A DNA stretch of 64,000 nt, taken from NCBI GenBank assembly GCA_963930645.1, contig OZ005650.1, forward strand, positions 235,318,188-235,382,187. The letters run 5' to 3'. Made by a program: the position numbers and the translations under genes. Numbering within the stretch: the stretch's first letter is position 1; each line of letters opens with the position of its first letter. The notes under the pieces were generated by a model that was not told where the DNA came from, made no database searches, and saw only the letters and a program-made list of their open reading frames with translations. Shown piece by piece: positions 56,193 through 64,000 of the stretch. The DNA comes from Salticus scenicus (taxonomy: Eukaryota > Arthropoda > Arachnida > Araneae > Salticidae).

Positions 56193-56873
56193 CTTAACTT
56201 AAATACTTAGATTACTAAGAAAACCAGAGACGTGAATTGATCAACAATAAAAGTTTATTGAACCAGATTAATGGGAGGGCGGCCTGGAAAATAGATCTTA
56301 GCTCAGTCAGCGTATTACTAAATCATAAATATATAAATCAACAATTTAATTATCTTAAATATCTCACCACAGCAGATAGTCGAAGGCGTAGAGACGGTCG
56401 CACTCGTACTCCAATACTACGGCTTCACTATGGGACAGAGGATTCCCTTCTGACCCAGCTTGAACTTCCCGAAAACTAGTAGACACTCACCAACACTCAA
56501 CACTACTTAACTTCACGTCACTAAATCTCCACTACTCTATTTTTCAATATCCGTCAAACTAAGATTCATCACAACCACTATAATATCCTCCAACATCCAC
56601 ACTATCTACTAAAACCATCTCTATTTTTATACTTCTTCCTACACCCTCCTTTCACTACATTTCAATCCGTACTTTTAAAAATCACTTCTAATTTAACTAA
56701 TATTCAAAATCTAAGTCTTTTAATGCAGCACCCTGCCGACACAAAACTAGCTCGACCTCAACCTTCACCGAGTCACTGGCGACGGAGTGATTTTAACCGG
56801 CCCCACTTCCTACTTTGCTGGATCCAGCTTAATTAAAACAACTGTGGTGACGTTCTGACGCCTCAACCTCACA
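56164..56873 (-). repeat. 5' LTR of the Gypsy element
   Basis: 710 bp, same ends as the 3' LTR. It contains the gag start codon at 56192-56190. A coding-strand AATAAA lies near 56257, ahead of the gag ATG. Confidence 0.92.
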
Positions 56874-56877
56874 ACGT

Positions 56878-57035
56878 AAACGGAAGGCAGTTTAACACGA
56901 AAGATGATTTAAAATCGGCCTATCTATTAGCTTGGAAGACAATCAGCTTGGATGACCTCATGCCACTATATCAGTCAATGCCAAGGCGTTTACTGGCTGT
57001 TCTAGAAGCCCATGGTGGCTTTACAAACTATTAGA
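56878..57035 (+). pseudogene. Tc3-like transposase, C-terminal remainder
   Basis: Continues the frame broken at 49155: NGRQFNTKDDLKSAYLLAW, SLDDLMPLYQSMPRRL, AVLEAHGGFTNY, then a stop at 57033-57035. These are typical of the C-terminus of Tc1/Tc3 transposases. This piece itself has no further break. Confidence 0.85.
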
Positions 57036-57296
57036 TACAGTATTAGTTACTCAGTTATTTATTTTTTACATGTACGTTTAAATTCATGCAACATGTATTT
57101 TTGTCATAAATTCAATAAAATTATTTTCTACAAAATCATATTGGTTTTTCATTGTTTTAACTCGTATTTTCATTTCTTGAATCATACACATACAGTTTGC
57201 ATCAAGTGTCACCTATTCATATTTTTTTATTACACTTCTATGCCATTCAAATTCTTAAAGCTAAGGTGCATTTATATTCATGCAACGCACTGTGTA

Positions 57297-57830
57297 AATA
57301 CATATATTAGAGGTTTAGAATCCCTTAAGGTTTACTATTATAAATTGAGTATTGTATAAAGTTTACCTGATTTTTATTAAATTTCAAAATGTTAATCTTC
57401 CTGTTTAAAATTAAAAACCAAGTTAATAATATTTTCAAAATATCTTTTATATGCTGTTAACATTATTATTATTATTATTATTATTTTTAAACCAGCTTAA
57501 TACTGTACGATTGTACCTCATCATATTTTGTGCTGTTAGAAAAGTCTTCTCTATAGAACCTTTTAAACTTAAATATAACTGAAATTGGTTTTAACGAAAT
57601 GGTTTTATCGCTTTACATTTAAAATTAACTACGTCAGATACATGTATTAGGTCCATATATATACATATAAATTCCAATTAGGGATAGTAATATTTTGTGG
57701 GATTTCCGGTTTAACTTCTTTCTTTACGTTCATTTTTTGCGTTCTACTTAATGCTGTGGCGAGGGATAAAATGTATTTATCTTTTAAAATTTATCTTTAA
57801 TTTAAAGCTTTGTTATGCTTATAAATGCAC
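57297..57830. other. Spacer, no gene recognised
   Basis: AT-rich; (ATT)n microsatellite at 57461-57485. Confidence 0.5.
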
Positions 57831-57831
57831 A

Positions 57832-58056
57832 CTTGCCAACCATCTCATTATGAACCGTACAATTTTCAGTACCCGCTTTTTTTTTTTTTTTTTTTTTTTT
57901 TTTTCCACAACAATAATTTTTTAGGGTAATTTTAGTCTTATTTAATCGTAGCAACATTTGGAAAGAATAACTCTCAAAATATAGTGGTGTGAGAAAAAGG
58001 GCGTTTTTTCAGGGGGCGTTAGCAATTGTACGGTTATTAATGAGATGGTTCGCAAA
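57832..58056. mobile_element. ~225 bp MITE-like element with ~35 bp inverted ends
   Basis: Left end TTGCCAACCATCTCATTA ... ACCGTACAATT and right end AATTGTACGGTTATTAATGAGATGGTTCGCAA are inverted copies. A poly-T run (57878-57904) lies inside. No clear target duplication, so the class is open. Confidence 0.6.
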
Positions 58057-58174
58057 TATGTAAATGTACGTTATATTATTGGTAGATTTCGAGAATGTTT
58101 GCATCAAATTCAACAAACTAAATTCTTTCTCTATCTTTCCTTAATTTTTCCTCCTCTCCTACATGGCGAATAGT

Positions 58175-58530
58175 GGTCTTGTCTGATGCTACAGCATTCC
58201 ACGGAAGTGCTGTCGGGAAGCAATCATCCTGCGCATGAAGTTGCTATTAACCAACATTGTTCATATGGTGTTTGGGCCTTGTATAAAGACTGCGTAAACT
58301 TTGTATAAAGACTGTGTGAAATTTGTACATTACCTGTATGAACTTTGTAAATTGACTACCACTCGGCTCCGGTCCTCTTCACTTTCACGCAACTTTGACG
58401 CTTTTGTCGCGGGATAGCTCTGCTCTGGCGACTTTATTATTTTTTTTTTTCTTATGCAATAAACGACGGGGGAGGCTTAACCTTTGGAGACGGGCTTTTT
58501 TTTAATCTCCACAGTGGCTTTGGAGCCCCT
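58175..58530 (+). mobile_element. LTR-like remnant with a possible primer-binding site
   Basis: A GC-richer stretch with direct repeats (TTTGTATAAAGACTG), GCAATAAACGACGG as a polyadenylation-type signal, and an end CTCCACA followed by G and TGGCTTTGGAGCCCC, which looks like an LTR end plus primer site. No second LTR or ORF in the window. The left end is a guess. Confidence 0.35.
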
Positions 58531-59256
58531 CTCTGAAGGTTAAAAACGCTCAAAACCGCTGCATAGTGGTAAGCGGCCTCCTTCCTTCTTAGAATCTTAG
58601 AATCTTAGAATACATTTTTCATTAAAGAAATTAGTTTGTAGAACATAAATGCTTTTAATTTATCAAAAGATGATTAAAATTAGACATTGCAACATTACGG
58701 TATTAACAACTAATTTATTACTTAATTGCTATCATTCTTTAAATTAAAAAAAAAAAAATGTATATACGTTCATAAATTCAATTTTATTTTCCACATTATT
58801 AAACTATTTATTTATTTATTTTTATTTATTTATTTATTTTTTCTTCTTTTAAGTTAAGTAAGTTACAGTTTCAAATGGAAAAACTTTTGAACATTTTTAG
58901 TATAATCAACATTTTTGAATGAATAGAGGAATAATAACAGCTATGGTGCTTTCAAATAATAGCGTCATGTCGTGAAAAAAATAAGTGTAGGGAAAAAGAC
59001 AGAAAAGCAATTTTATTATTTTTATAGTACTTGTTAAGATAAAGCGAAATTTTGGGAACTTTTAAGTTATAAGACCAATGACAGTTCATATCAATCAATC
59101 CCAGAATATTAAGAGGTGAAAGCTAAAAGAAACATCCTTTACTCAGAAGGATATAAAAAAATAGTTAAAAGGCTCAAAATTATCAATATATTAATTAGTT
59201 TCTAAATTTTCAATTTAGGGTTTAAATACAGAATCAGATAGATATGGATTGATAAA
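58531..59256. other. Spacer, no gene recognised
   Basis: AT-rich with (TTTA)n at 58805-58840. No supported feature. Confidence 0.5.
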
Positions 59257-59258
59257 TA

Positions 59259-60178
59259 GGTGTACAAATTAATTCGGTCCGTTTTTTAGCAATAAAAAAA
59301 GTATTTATTATTAAACAAAAACAAAAAAATACATTATTCAAAGTATTGTCCATTATTTTCTACTATTTTTTCCCATCTCTCCGGCAATCGTCTGATTCCA
59401 TCTCGATAAAACAACTCATCTCTTTCGCTCATCCATGTTTCGAGCCATTTTTGTATTTCTTCGTAAGAAGTGAACCGCTGACCTGTCAGATCATTCTGCA
59501 TTCGTCGGAACAACCAGTAGTCGGAAGGAGCGATGTCCGGAGAATGCGGCGGGTGCGGTAGGACGTCCCACTTTCTTTTTTGTCTGTAAATCAACTGCTC
59601 GCAAGTGCATAATCGCCTTTCAACGTCTCTGGGTTTCAGTTCATAAGGAACCCATGTTCCTTCTTTTTGGATCATTCCCATCGTTTTTAGTCTCACCGAT
59701 GTTGCTTGCTAAGTCACTTCCAGTTGTTCTGCAAGCTGTTCTTGTGTTTGAGTCGGATCTTCATTCAGTAATTCCTCTAATTCGTTATCTTCAAATTTTT
59801 TCGGTTGTCCAGAGCGACGCCTGTCATCAACGCAAAAATCTCCATCTTTAAAATCGTTGAAACCATTTCCTGCATGTTTTGTCAGTCGGAGCACTATCGC
59901 CGTATACTTCTACGAGCGTTCGATGCGCTTCGGCGGCACTTTTCTTCCAATGAAAGAAAAAAATGAACACTTCCCGCAAATGCTGCTTATTGACTTCAAA
60001 ACCTGACATGTTTAATGCAATGCTGATCAGGCTATTTCAAGCAAGCGAAAGAGTTGTACACTGAAGATTCTTAACAAATATATAACCTCTCTGAAACCAC
60101 CGAAAACAGCTGTCATAGCCTAGCATTTGTGGCAGCTAGCGCCATCTTTCGAAAACGGACCGAATTAACTTGTACACC
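59259..60178 (-). mobile_element. Mariner transposon, internally deleted (920 bp)
   Basis: Inverted ends GGTGTACAAATTAATTCGG and CCGAATTAACTTGTACACC with TA on both sides (59257-59258 and 60179-60180). About 370 bp shorter than a full mariner. Different TIRs and transposase from the mariner at 14.7 kb. Confidence 0.88.
59334..60010 (-). pseudogene. Mariner transposase, deleted and broken
   Basis: Begins MSGFEVNKQHLREVF at 60010, then KKSAAEAHRTLVEVYGDSAP. A frameshift near 59862 leads to the FKDGDFCVDDRRRSGQPKKF stretch; a stop follows at 59711-59709 after EQLEVT, and the same frame goes on with VRLKTMGMIQKEGTWVPYEL. After ELKPRDVERRL the sequence jumps to WDVLPHPPHSPDIAPSDY, so the segment with the first two catalytic Asp residues is gone; only the third (SDY) remains. 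The C-terminus is normal in type. It cannot act. Confidence 0.88.
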
Positions 60179-60187
60179 TAATATCTT

Positions 60188-60194
60188 TATTGTG

Positions 60195-60232
<38 letters not shown>
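60188..60232. repeat. Poly-A run
   Basis: About 34 A residues directly between the mariner flank and the family 4 terminus. Confidence 0.9.
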
Positions 60233-60236
<4 letters not shown>

Positions 60237-61246
60237 TGTGTCACTCACACGACTTTTTCTTACCCTGAAATTCAATACTATAAATACAGGTTGGAGATTA
60301 AAAGGTAAGATAACGAGTACTGTTATGTAAACCTGTGTTAAACAATACATATTAGGCTTCGGAAGAGTTTTATATGATAATTAGTTCTGTGTGAGGGGGC
60401 TACCGCCCCCTCAACCCCCCGTTTCATTAATGCACCTACATTTATATAGAGTTTAATTCGGTTATTAAAAAATAATTCTGTTTTTAAAAAATAATTTATT
60501 GAAATTATAATTTTAAAAAATTATATTTTATGATAATGCAGACGATTTCCGCATTAGAGAAGTAGTATAACACCAAATATCCAAATAAAGTCCATTTTAT
60601 TCTCAATATTTAAAAAAAAAAAAAAAATCTGTTTTTTTTTGTTTTTTTTTCGTTAAAAGTAAAAAAAATCGATAACTTTGTTTTAAATTATCGCAGATCG
60701 ATGGTTCAATCATTCGTTTTAAAAGTATTGGCGAGCTCTTTTGAAAAATACCCATCATGAAAATTTACTCCCCTCGAGGGGGAACTTCCCCCCCCCCAGG
60801 GGGGAGGCGAGGCTCCTACATACACAAAAAAATTTTCCCAGTTAACTATCTCTATTACAAAAAATATATATTCGTTTCATTTGGTTTAGTGCAAACTATA
60901 GACGTTTGCAATTTCCCCCATAGACGTAATGTATTAGAATTCTCTTGATTGTCCCTAAACACGAACCGTTTGCTTGATCTTAACGAAAAGCTTACTGTAG
61001 CATCCCTATATGATACACATTTAGAATAACAAGTTTGAACTTTCTGCCATAATTTGTTTTGGAGATATCCTGATAACAGACAGACACACACAGAGACACA
61101 CACACAGACATACACACAGACCATTTGCTAAAAACATGATTTTCGTATTCAGGGGACCTCAAAACGTGTAAATATAACAATATCTCGCGTTCGAAAATTT
61201 GACCCAAAAAAAATACTTTCTCTACCTTATGGGTAAGAGAAAGTAA
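60229..61246 (-). mobile_element. Family 4 element, copy b, with a family 2 piece inside
   Basis: Reverse 3' end ATCTGGTGTGTCACTCACACG at 60231 and reverse 5' palindrome ACTTTCTCTACC ... GGGTAAGAGAAAGT at 61214-61243. Shares with copy a the GGGGGC/GCCCCC hairpin (60396-60411), the CCCCCATAGACGTAATGTA block and the CAGACACACA microsatellite. Confidence 0.7.
60445..60862 (-). mobile_element. Family 2 fragment in reverse
   Basis: CAGACGATTTCCGCATTAGAGAAG and ATCGATAACTTTGTTTTAAATTATCGCAGAT, plus GGGGGAACTTCCCC-type runs, match the 3' half of family 2 copies A-C in reverse. Its ends are approximate; no terminal CTAGT was found. Confidence 0.6.
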
Positions 61247-62016
61247 AAAAAAAAAAAAAAAAAAAAATATTAAATATAAAAATAAAAATAAAATATTTAA
61301 AAAAAATATGGAGTGCCTTCACTCGATTTTCCGAACATTAAGTAATTAACGGTTGTATAAATAAAGCAAGAGATGTCATTAAATAAACAAAATAAAAATT
61401 GTAATAAGGTTAAGTACTTTTCTCCATGTGGTATGTTCTTTAAATTAATGCTATTGTCCTTCAAATATTTTGAGCATAGATAATAATGTTAAAGAAATTT
61501 TCGTTGTGTCCATGTAAAAATCGTAAATGCTAGACTCACTAAAATCTATACAGTTCGTGCGACGGTCACCTATAACAATTATAAAAATTTACAGCTTAAT
61601 TGAACGAGACGTTTAGACGTTATTGTACTTCAGATAATTTGAGTCCATAAGCCACATTGATAAGGAATATTTAATTGTGTCACTGTAAAAAGACTATAAG
61701 TGCTAGATTTTATGAAACTGATACAGCTCGTTTGAAGGTGATCTACTACATGAATATAAATTTTCAGCTCAGTAGGATATAGCGTTTAGACGCTATCGAA
61801 CTTTAACGAATTTGAGCCCATACAGCATAATGATAAATAACTTTTCGTTGTGTCTCTGTAAAAAACTATGCTTGATAGATTCACCAAAATCAGTGTAGTC
61901 CGTCAACGATGACCTATAACATGTGTATACATTAATAATAACAGGAGACTTGGCGTTGGAATATTAAAACCCGAATAAACTACTACGTCAGAAACGCCAA
62001 AGAAAAATATTGTAAA

Positions 62017-62062
62017 TGCATACAGCTGTTTCGGCAGCCTTAAGCGTGCCGTCTTCAGTGCA
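62017..62062 (-). ncRNA. Hammerhead ribozyme in the left PLE repeat
   Basis: Exact reverse copy of the right-end ribozyme at 62874-62919: TGCA, CTGAAGA, stem II GGCA/TGCC, GAAA, CAGCTG, TA, TGCA on the minus strand. Confidence 0.65.
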
Positions 62063-62137
62063 AAAAGGATTCTGAATCTGAAGAAGTGCTCGTATATATA
62101 GGAGAGGGGCCGAATTTAGTTCAACCAATAGTTAAAA

Positions 62138-62734
62138 GCTGAAATTAAATACCTGAAAGCCATTGCAATTGACAGAGGTTATGCCCCTTCCATTATAGAC
62201 AAAGCTATCCAAAAATTACAACTCCCTCGTATTTCGTCTACTAAGTCAGTCTCTTCTAATATCAGTATTGTCTTACCCTATTTTCCTAAATCCAGTCAAA
62301 CCATAGTGAAAATTCTCAAACAATATGATTTTAAAATACTATTTTCGCTTTCCAATAAACTGACCTTTTCTCAGTTAAAAGATCCCATTGATATGCATAA
62401 TTCTTTGGGTATTTATAGTATTTCCTGTCAGTGTGGTTTATCATATATTGGCCAAACTAAACGCAGTCTTAAATTTCGTCTAAAAGAACATATGAATTAC
62501 GTCCGCAAACAAGAAACCAATAAATCGGCTATTTCTAAACATTTCTGGGAGGAAAATCATAATTTTAAATTTAATTCAGCTAAAATAATTTGCACACCTA
62601 AATCCATTCATGAACTCGATTTCTTTGAAGCTTTTCATATTTATAAAAATTTTAAAAACCTTGTAAATTGTGACTTCGCTGTTCCCTATTTGTCTGACTG
62701 TTGGAAATTCTTTATTCAGTCCACATTTTCTTAA
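62138..62734 (+). pseudogene. Penelope-like protein, C-terminal part with GIY-YIG endonuclease (5'-truncated)
   Basis: The frame is open from the left terminal repeat to the stop at 62732-62734 (about 198 codons). First comes an RT-thumb/linker-like part (AEIKYLKAIAIDRGYAPSII, LPYFPKSSQTIVKIL), then FSQLKDPI, GIYSISC, LSYIGQTKRSLKFRLKEHMN (the GIY and YIG strands with the conserved Arg/His helix), SKHFWEENHNFKF and a Glu in SIHELDFFEA. In PLEs this domain nicks the target. All key nuclease residues seem kept and there is no stop, but the reverse transcriptase is missing, so the copy is not autonomous. The first in-frame ATG is at 62306. Confidence 0.85.
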
Positions 62735-62873
62735 TTTTTCTACTGTTTACACAGCTAACTTTAATAAATTTCTATTGGCCACTCTCCACACCTTTCCCGT
62801 AATCCTATTGGTTGAACTAAATTCGGCCCCTCTCCTATATATACGAGCACTTCTCCTGATTCAGAATCCATTT

Positions 62874-62919
62874 TGCACTGAAGACGGCACGCTTAAGGCT
62901 GCCGAAACAGCTGTATGCA
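62874..62919 (+). ncRNA. Hammerhead ribozyme in the right PLE repeat
   Basis: Stem I TGCA (62874-62877), core CTGAAGA (62878-62884; position 7 of the core is free to vary), one extra C, stem II GGCA/TGCC, GAAA (62904-62907), palindromic stem III CAGCTG, TA (62914-62915) and TGCA (62916-62919) closing stem I. The predicted cleavage is after A62915. As in the 9.7 kb ribozyme there is one unpaired base before stem II and almost no loop III. Confidence 0.65.
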
Positions 62920-64000
62920 TTTCCAATATTTTTTTTTGGCGTTTCTGACGTAGTAGTTTATTCGGGTTTTAATGTGTATACATTTTCAGCTCAATAGAAT
63001 AAAATGTTTAGACGCTATCGAACATTAAAAATATTGTGACCATAGACCATAATGATAAAGAAATTTTCGTTGTGGCTTTTTAAAAATCTATAAGTGTTAA
63101 ACTCACCGAAATTTATGAAGCTTGTACGACGGTGACCTGTAAAATGTATGTAAATTTTCAACTCAATCGGATGAGGCGTTTAGACGCTGTCGCATTTCAA
63201 ATAATTTGAGCCCATAAAGCACAAAGATAAGATTTTTTTTTTTTTTTTTTTTGTATTCCTCTAAAAAAACTAGAAGTGCTACATAGCTACAGGGTTCAAA
63301 ATATATATAGTTCGCATGACGGCAATCTTTAACATGTATAGAAGTTTTCAGCTCAATCCGATGTGGCGTTTAGACGTTATCACACTTTAAAGAAATTGAG
63401 CCCACAGGGCATAACGATAAAAAATTTTCCGTTGACTCCCTGTAAAAGAACTATACGTGCTAGATTCACCAAACTGTATTCAGTTTGTGCAATAGTGGCT
63501 TACAGCATGTGTATAATTTTTCAGGTCAATTGAATATGGTGTTTAGACATTATCGCAGTTTAAACAATTTGGGCTCATATAGACCCTAATAAAGAATTTC
63601 TCTTTGCGTCCCTGTAAAAAACCTAGAAACGCTATATTGACCAAAATTTTTACAGTTCGTACGACGGTGACTCATAATATGTGCATACATTTTCAGCTCA
63701 GTCGAATAAGGCATTTATACGCTATCGCACTTTAAAATATTTTTGCCAATAGACCATAATGATAAAGAATTTTTCTTTGTGCCTTTATAATTTATAAGTG
63801 CTAGATTCACCAAAATGAACAGGGTGCGTGCTATGGTGACCTATAACATATGTACCAACTTTCATCTCATTCGAACAAAGCATTTAGGCGCTATCGTATT
63901 CACTCACACATAATCGCAAAATCACATCATCGTAAAAATAGTAAATATGAATTCAGAGGATCTCAAAATGTGTAGAAACACTAAAATCCCAAATTCGGAT

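Larger units (their letters stand above)
49156..56873 (-). mobile_element. Ty3/Gypsy LTR retrotransposon, full length (7,718 bp)
   Basis: On the minus strand the order is 5' LTR (56164-56873), primer site, gag, pol, long 3' noncoding part, purine tract, 3' LTR (49156-49866). ACGT flanks both ends (49152-49155 and 56874-56877), a 4 bp target duplication. Protease, RT, RNase H and integrase come in Gypsy order. LTRs differ at roughly seven positions in 710, so it is recent, yet pol has acquired stop codons. No recognisable envelope gene. Confidence 0.93.
47961..57294 (+). mobile_element. Tc1/Tc3-like transposon, split by the Gypsy element
   Basis: Inverted ends ACAGTGCGTTGCATGAATAT and ATATTCATGCAACGCACTGT, with TA just outside on both sides (47959-47960 and 57295-57296). 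Without the retrotransposon it is about 1.6 kb, normal for Tc1/Tc3. It is the older of the two elements: its transposase is broken in many places, while the Gypsy LTRs are ~99% alike. Confidence 0.85.
61934..62971 (+). mobile_element. 5'-truncated Penelope-like element with inverted ends
   Basis: ATGTGTATACATT occurs on both sides (61921-61933 and about 62972-62984), a 13 bp target duplication in family 3 copy d. The first ~170 bp (61963-62131) and last ~170 bp (62804-62970) are inverted copies, each with a hammerhead ribozyme. The coding part keeps only the C-terminal linker and GIY-YIG nuclease. Inverted or direct terminal repeats with ribozymes are known for PLEs. Confidence 0.8.
61311..64000 (-). 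mobile_element. Family 3 element, copy d, runs off the window, split by a PLE
   Basis: Starts with the reverse 3' end TGGAGTGCCTTCACTCGATTTTCCGAAC. Eight internal units are marked by GTTTAGACGCTATCG-type words at about 61610, 61786, 63008, 63178, 63368, 63540, 63710 and 63880 (spacing mostly 170-176, one 190). The window ends in the 5' block (CTCAAAATGTGTAGAAACAC), so the 5' palindrome should lie just beyond. Confidence 0.75.

Noticed and set aside
49229..56479. 80-codon ORF present twice (49229 and 56237)
   Set aside because: It lies on the opposite strand inside both LTRs of the Gypsy element and is duplicated because LTRs are.

Overview
This 64 kb window is AT-rich eukaryotic intergenic DNA made almost entirely of transposable elements and their relics. 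I found no host protein-coding gene, rRNA or intact tRNA gene. The mix (mariner, Tc1-like, piggyBac-type and pogo-type MITEs, BEL/Pao, Ty3/Gypsy, Penelope-like elements, tRNA-derived SINEs, short helentron-like repeats) points to an arthropod. An arachnid or other large, AT-rich arthropod genome would fit, but the sequence does not identify the species.

Layout. 1-8.2 kb: a tandem-repeat block, then three copies of a 1.3 kb element (family 1). One copy is split by a 3.3 kb element that itself contains another family 1 copy in reverse. 8.5-11 kb: inverted-repeat elements, including an 870 bp foldback whose right arm carries a complete-looking hammerhead ribozyme, and a decayed Penelope-like (PLE) C-terminal coding piece. 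11.5-18 kb: a possible solo LTR, a pogo-like MITE, a mariner with a single frameshift, and tRNA-like and PLE relics. 18.4-28 kb: families 3 and 4 in reverse, a SINE, then a nest in which a family 3 element holds a family 2 element that holds two near-identical tandem family 2 copies. 28-34 kb: noncoding DNA, a GGGTCG-type minisatellite, a second SINE and two opposed family 2 copies.

34.5-41.1 kb: a full-length BEL/Pao retrotransposon (two ~466 bp LTRs, 5 bp target duplication GGATA, one intact 1,725-codon Gag-Pol ORF) inserted in another family 2 copy. 42.1 kb: a TTAA-flanked MITE. 44.6-46.8 kb: a G-rich ~281 bp satellite. 48.0-57.3 kb: a decayed Tc1/Tc3-like transposon interrupted by a complete Ty3/Gypsy element on the minus strand (710 bp LTRs, target duplication ACGT). 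Its gag starts inside the LTR and reads across the primer-binding site; a GTTAAAC heptamer links gag to pol by a -1 shift; pol has in-frame stops. 57.8-64 kb: MITE, LTR-like remnant, an internally deleted mariner, and families 4 and 3, the last interrupted by a 5'-truncated PLE with inverted ends, each carrying a hammerhead ribozyme, and a 13 bp target duplication.

Most unusual themes: (i) four otherwise different repeat families share one architecture (5' palindrome, a conserved block with ACACGTTTT, a TGTCTG-type microsatellite, ~150-175 bp internal repeats, a copy of the 5' arm near the 3' end, then a short hairpin), and (ii) hammerhead ribozymes sit in inverted terminal repeats of two separate elements.
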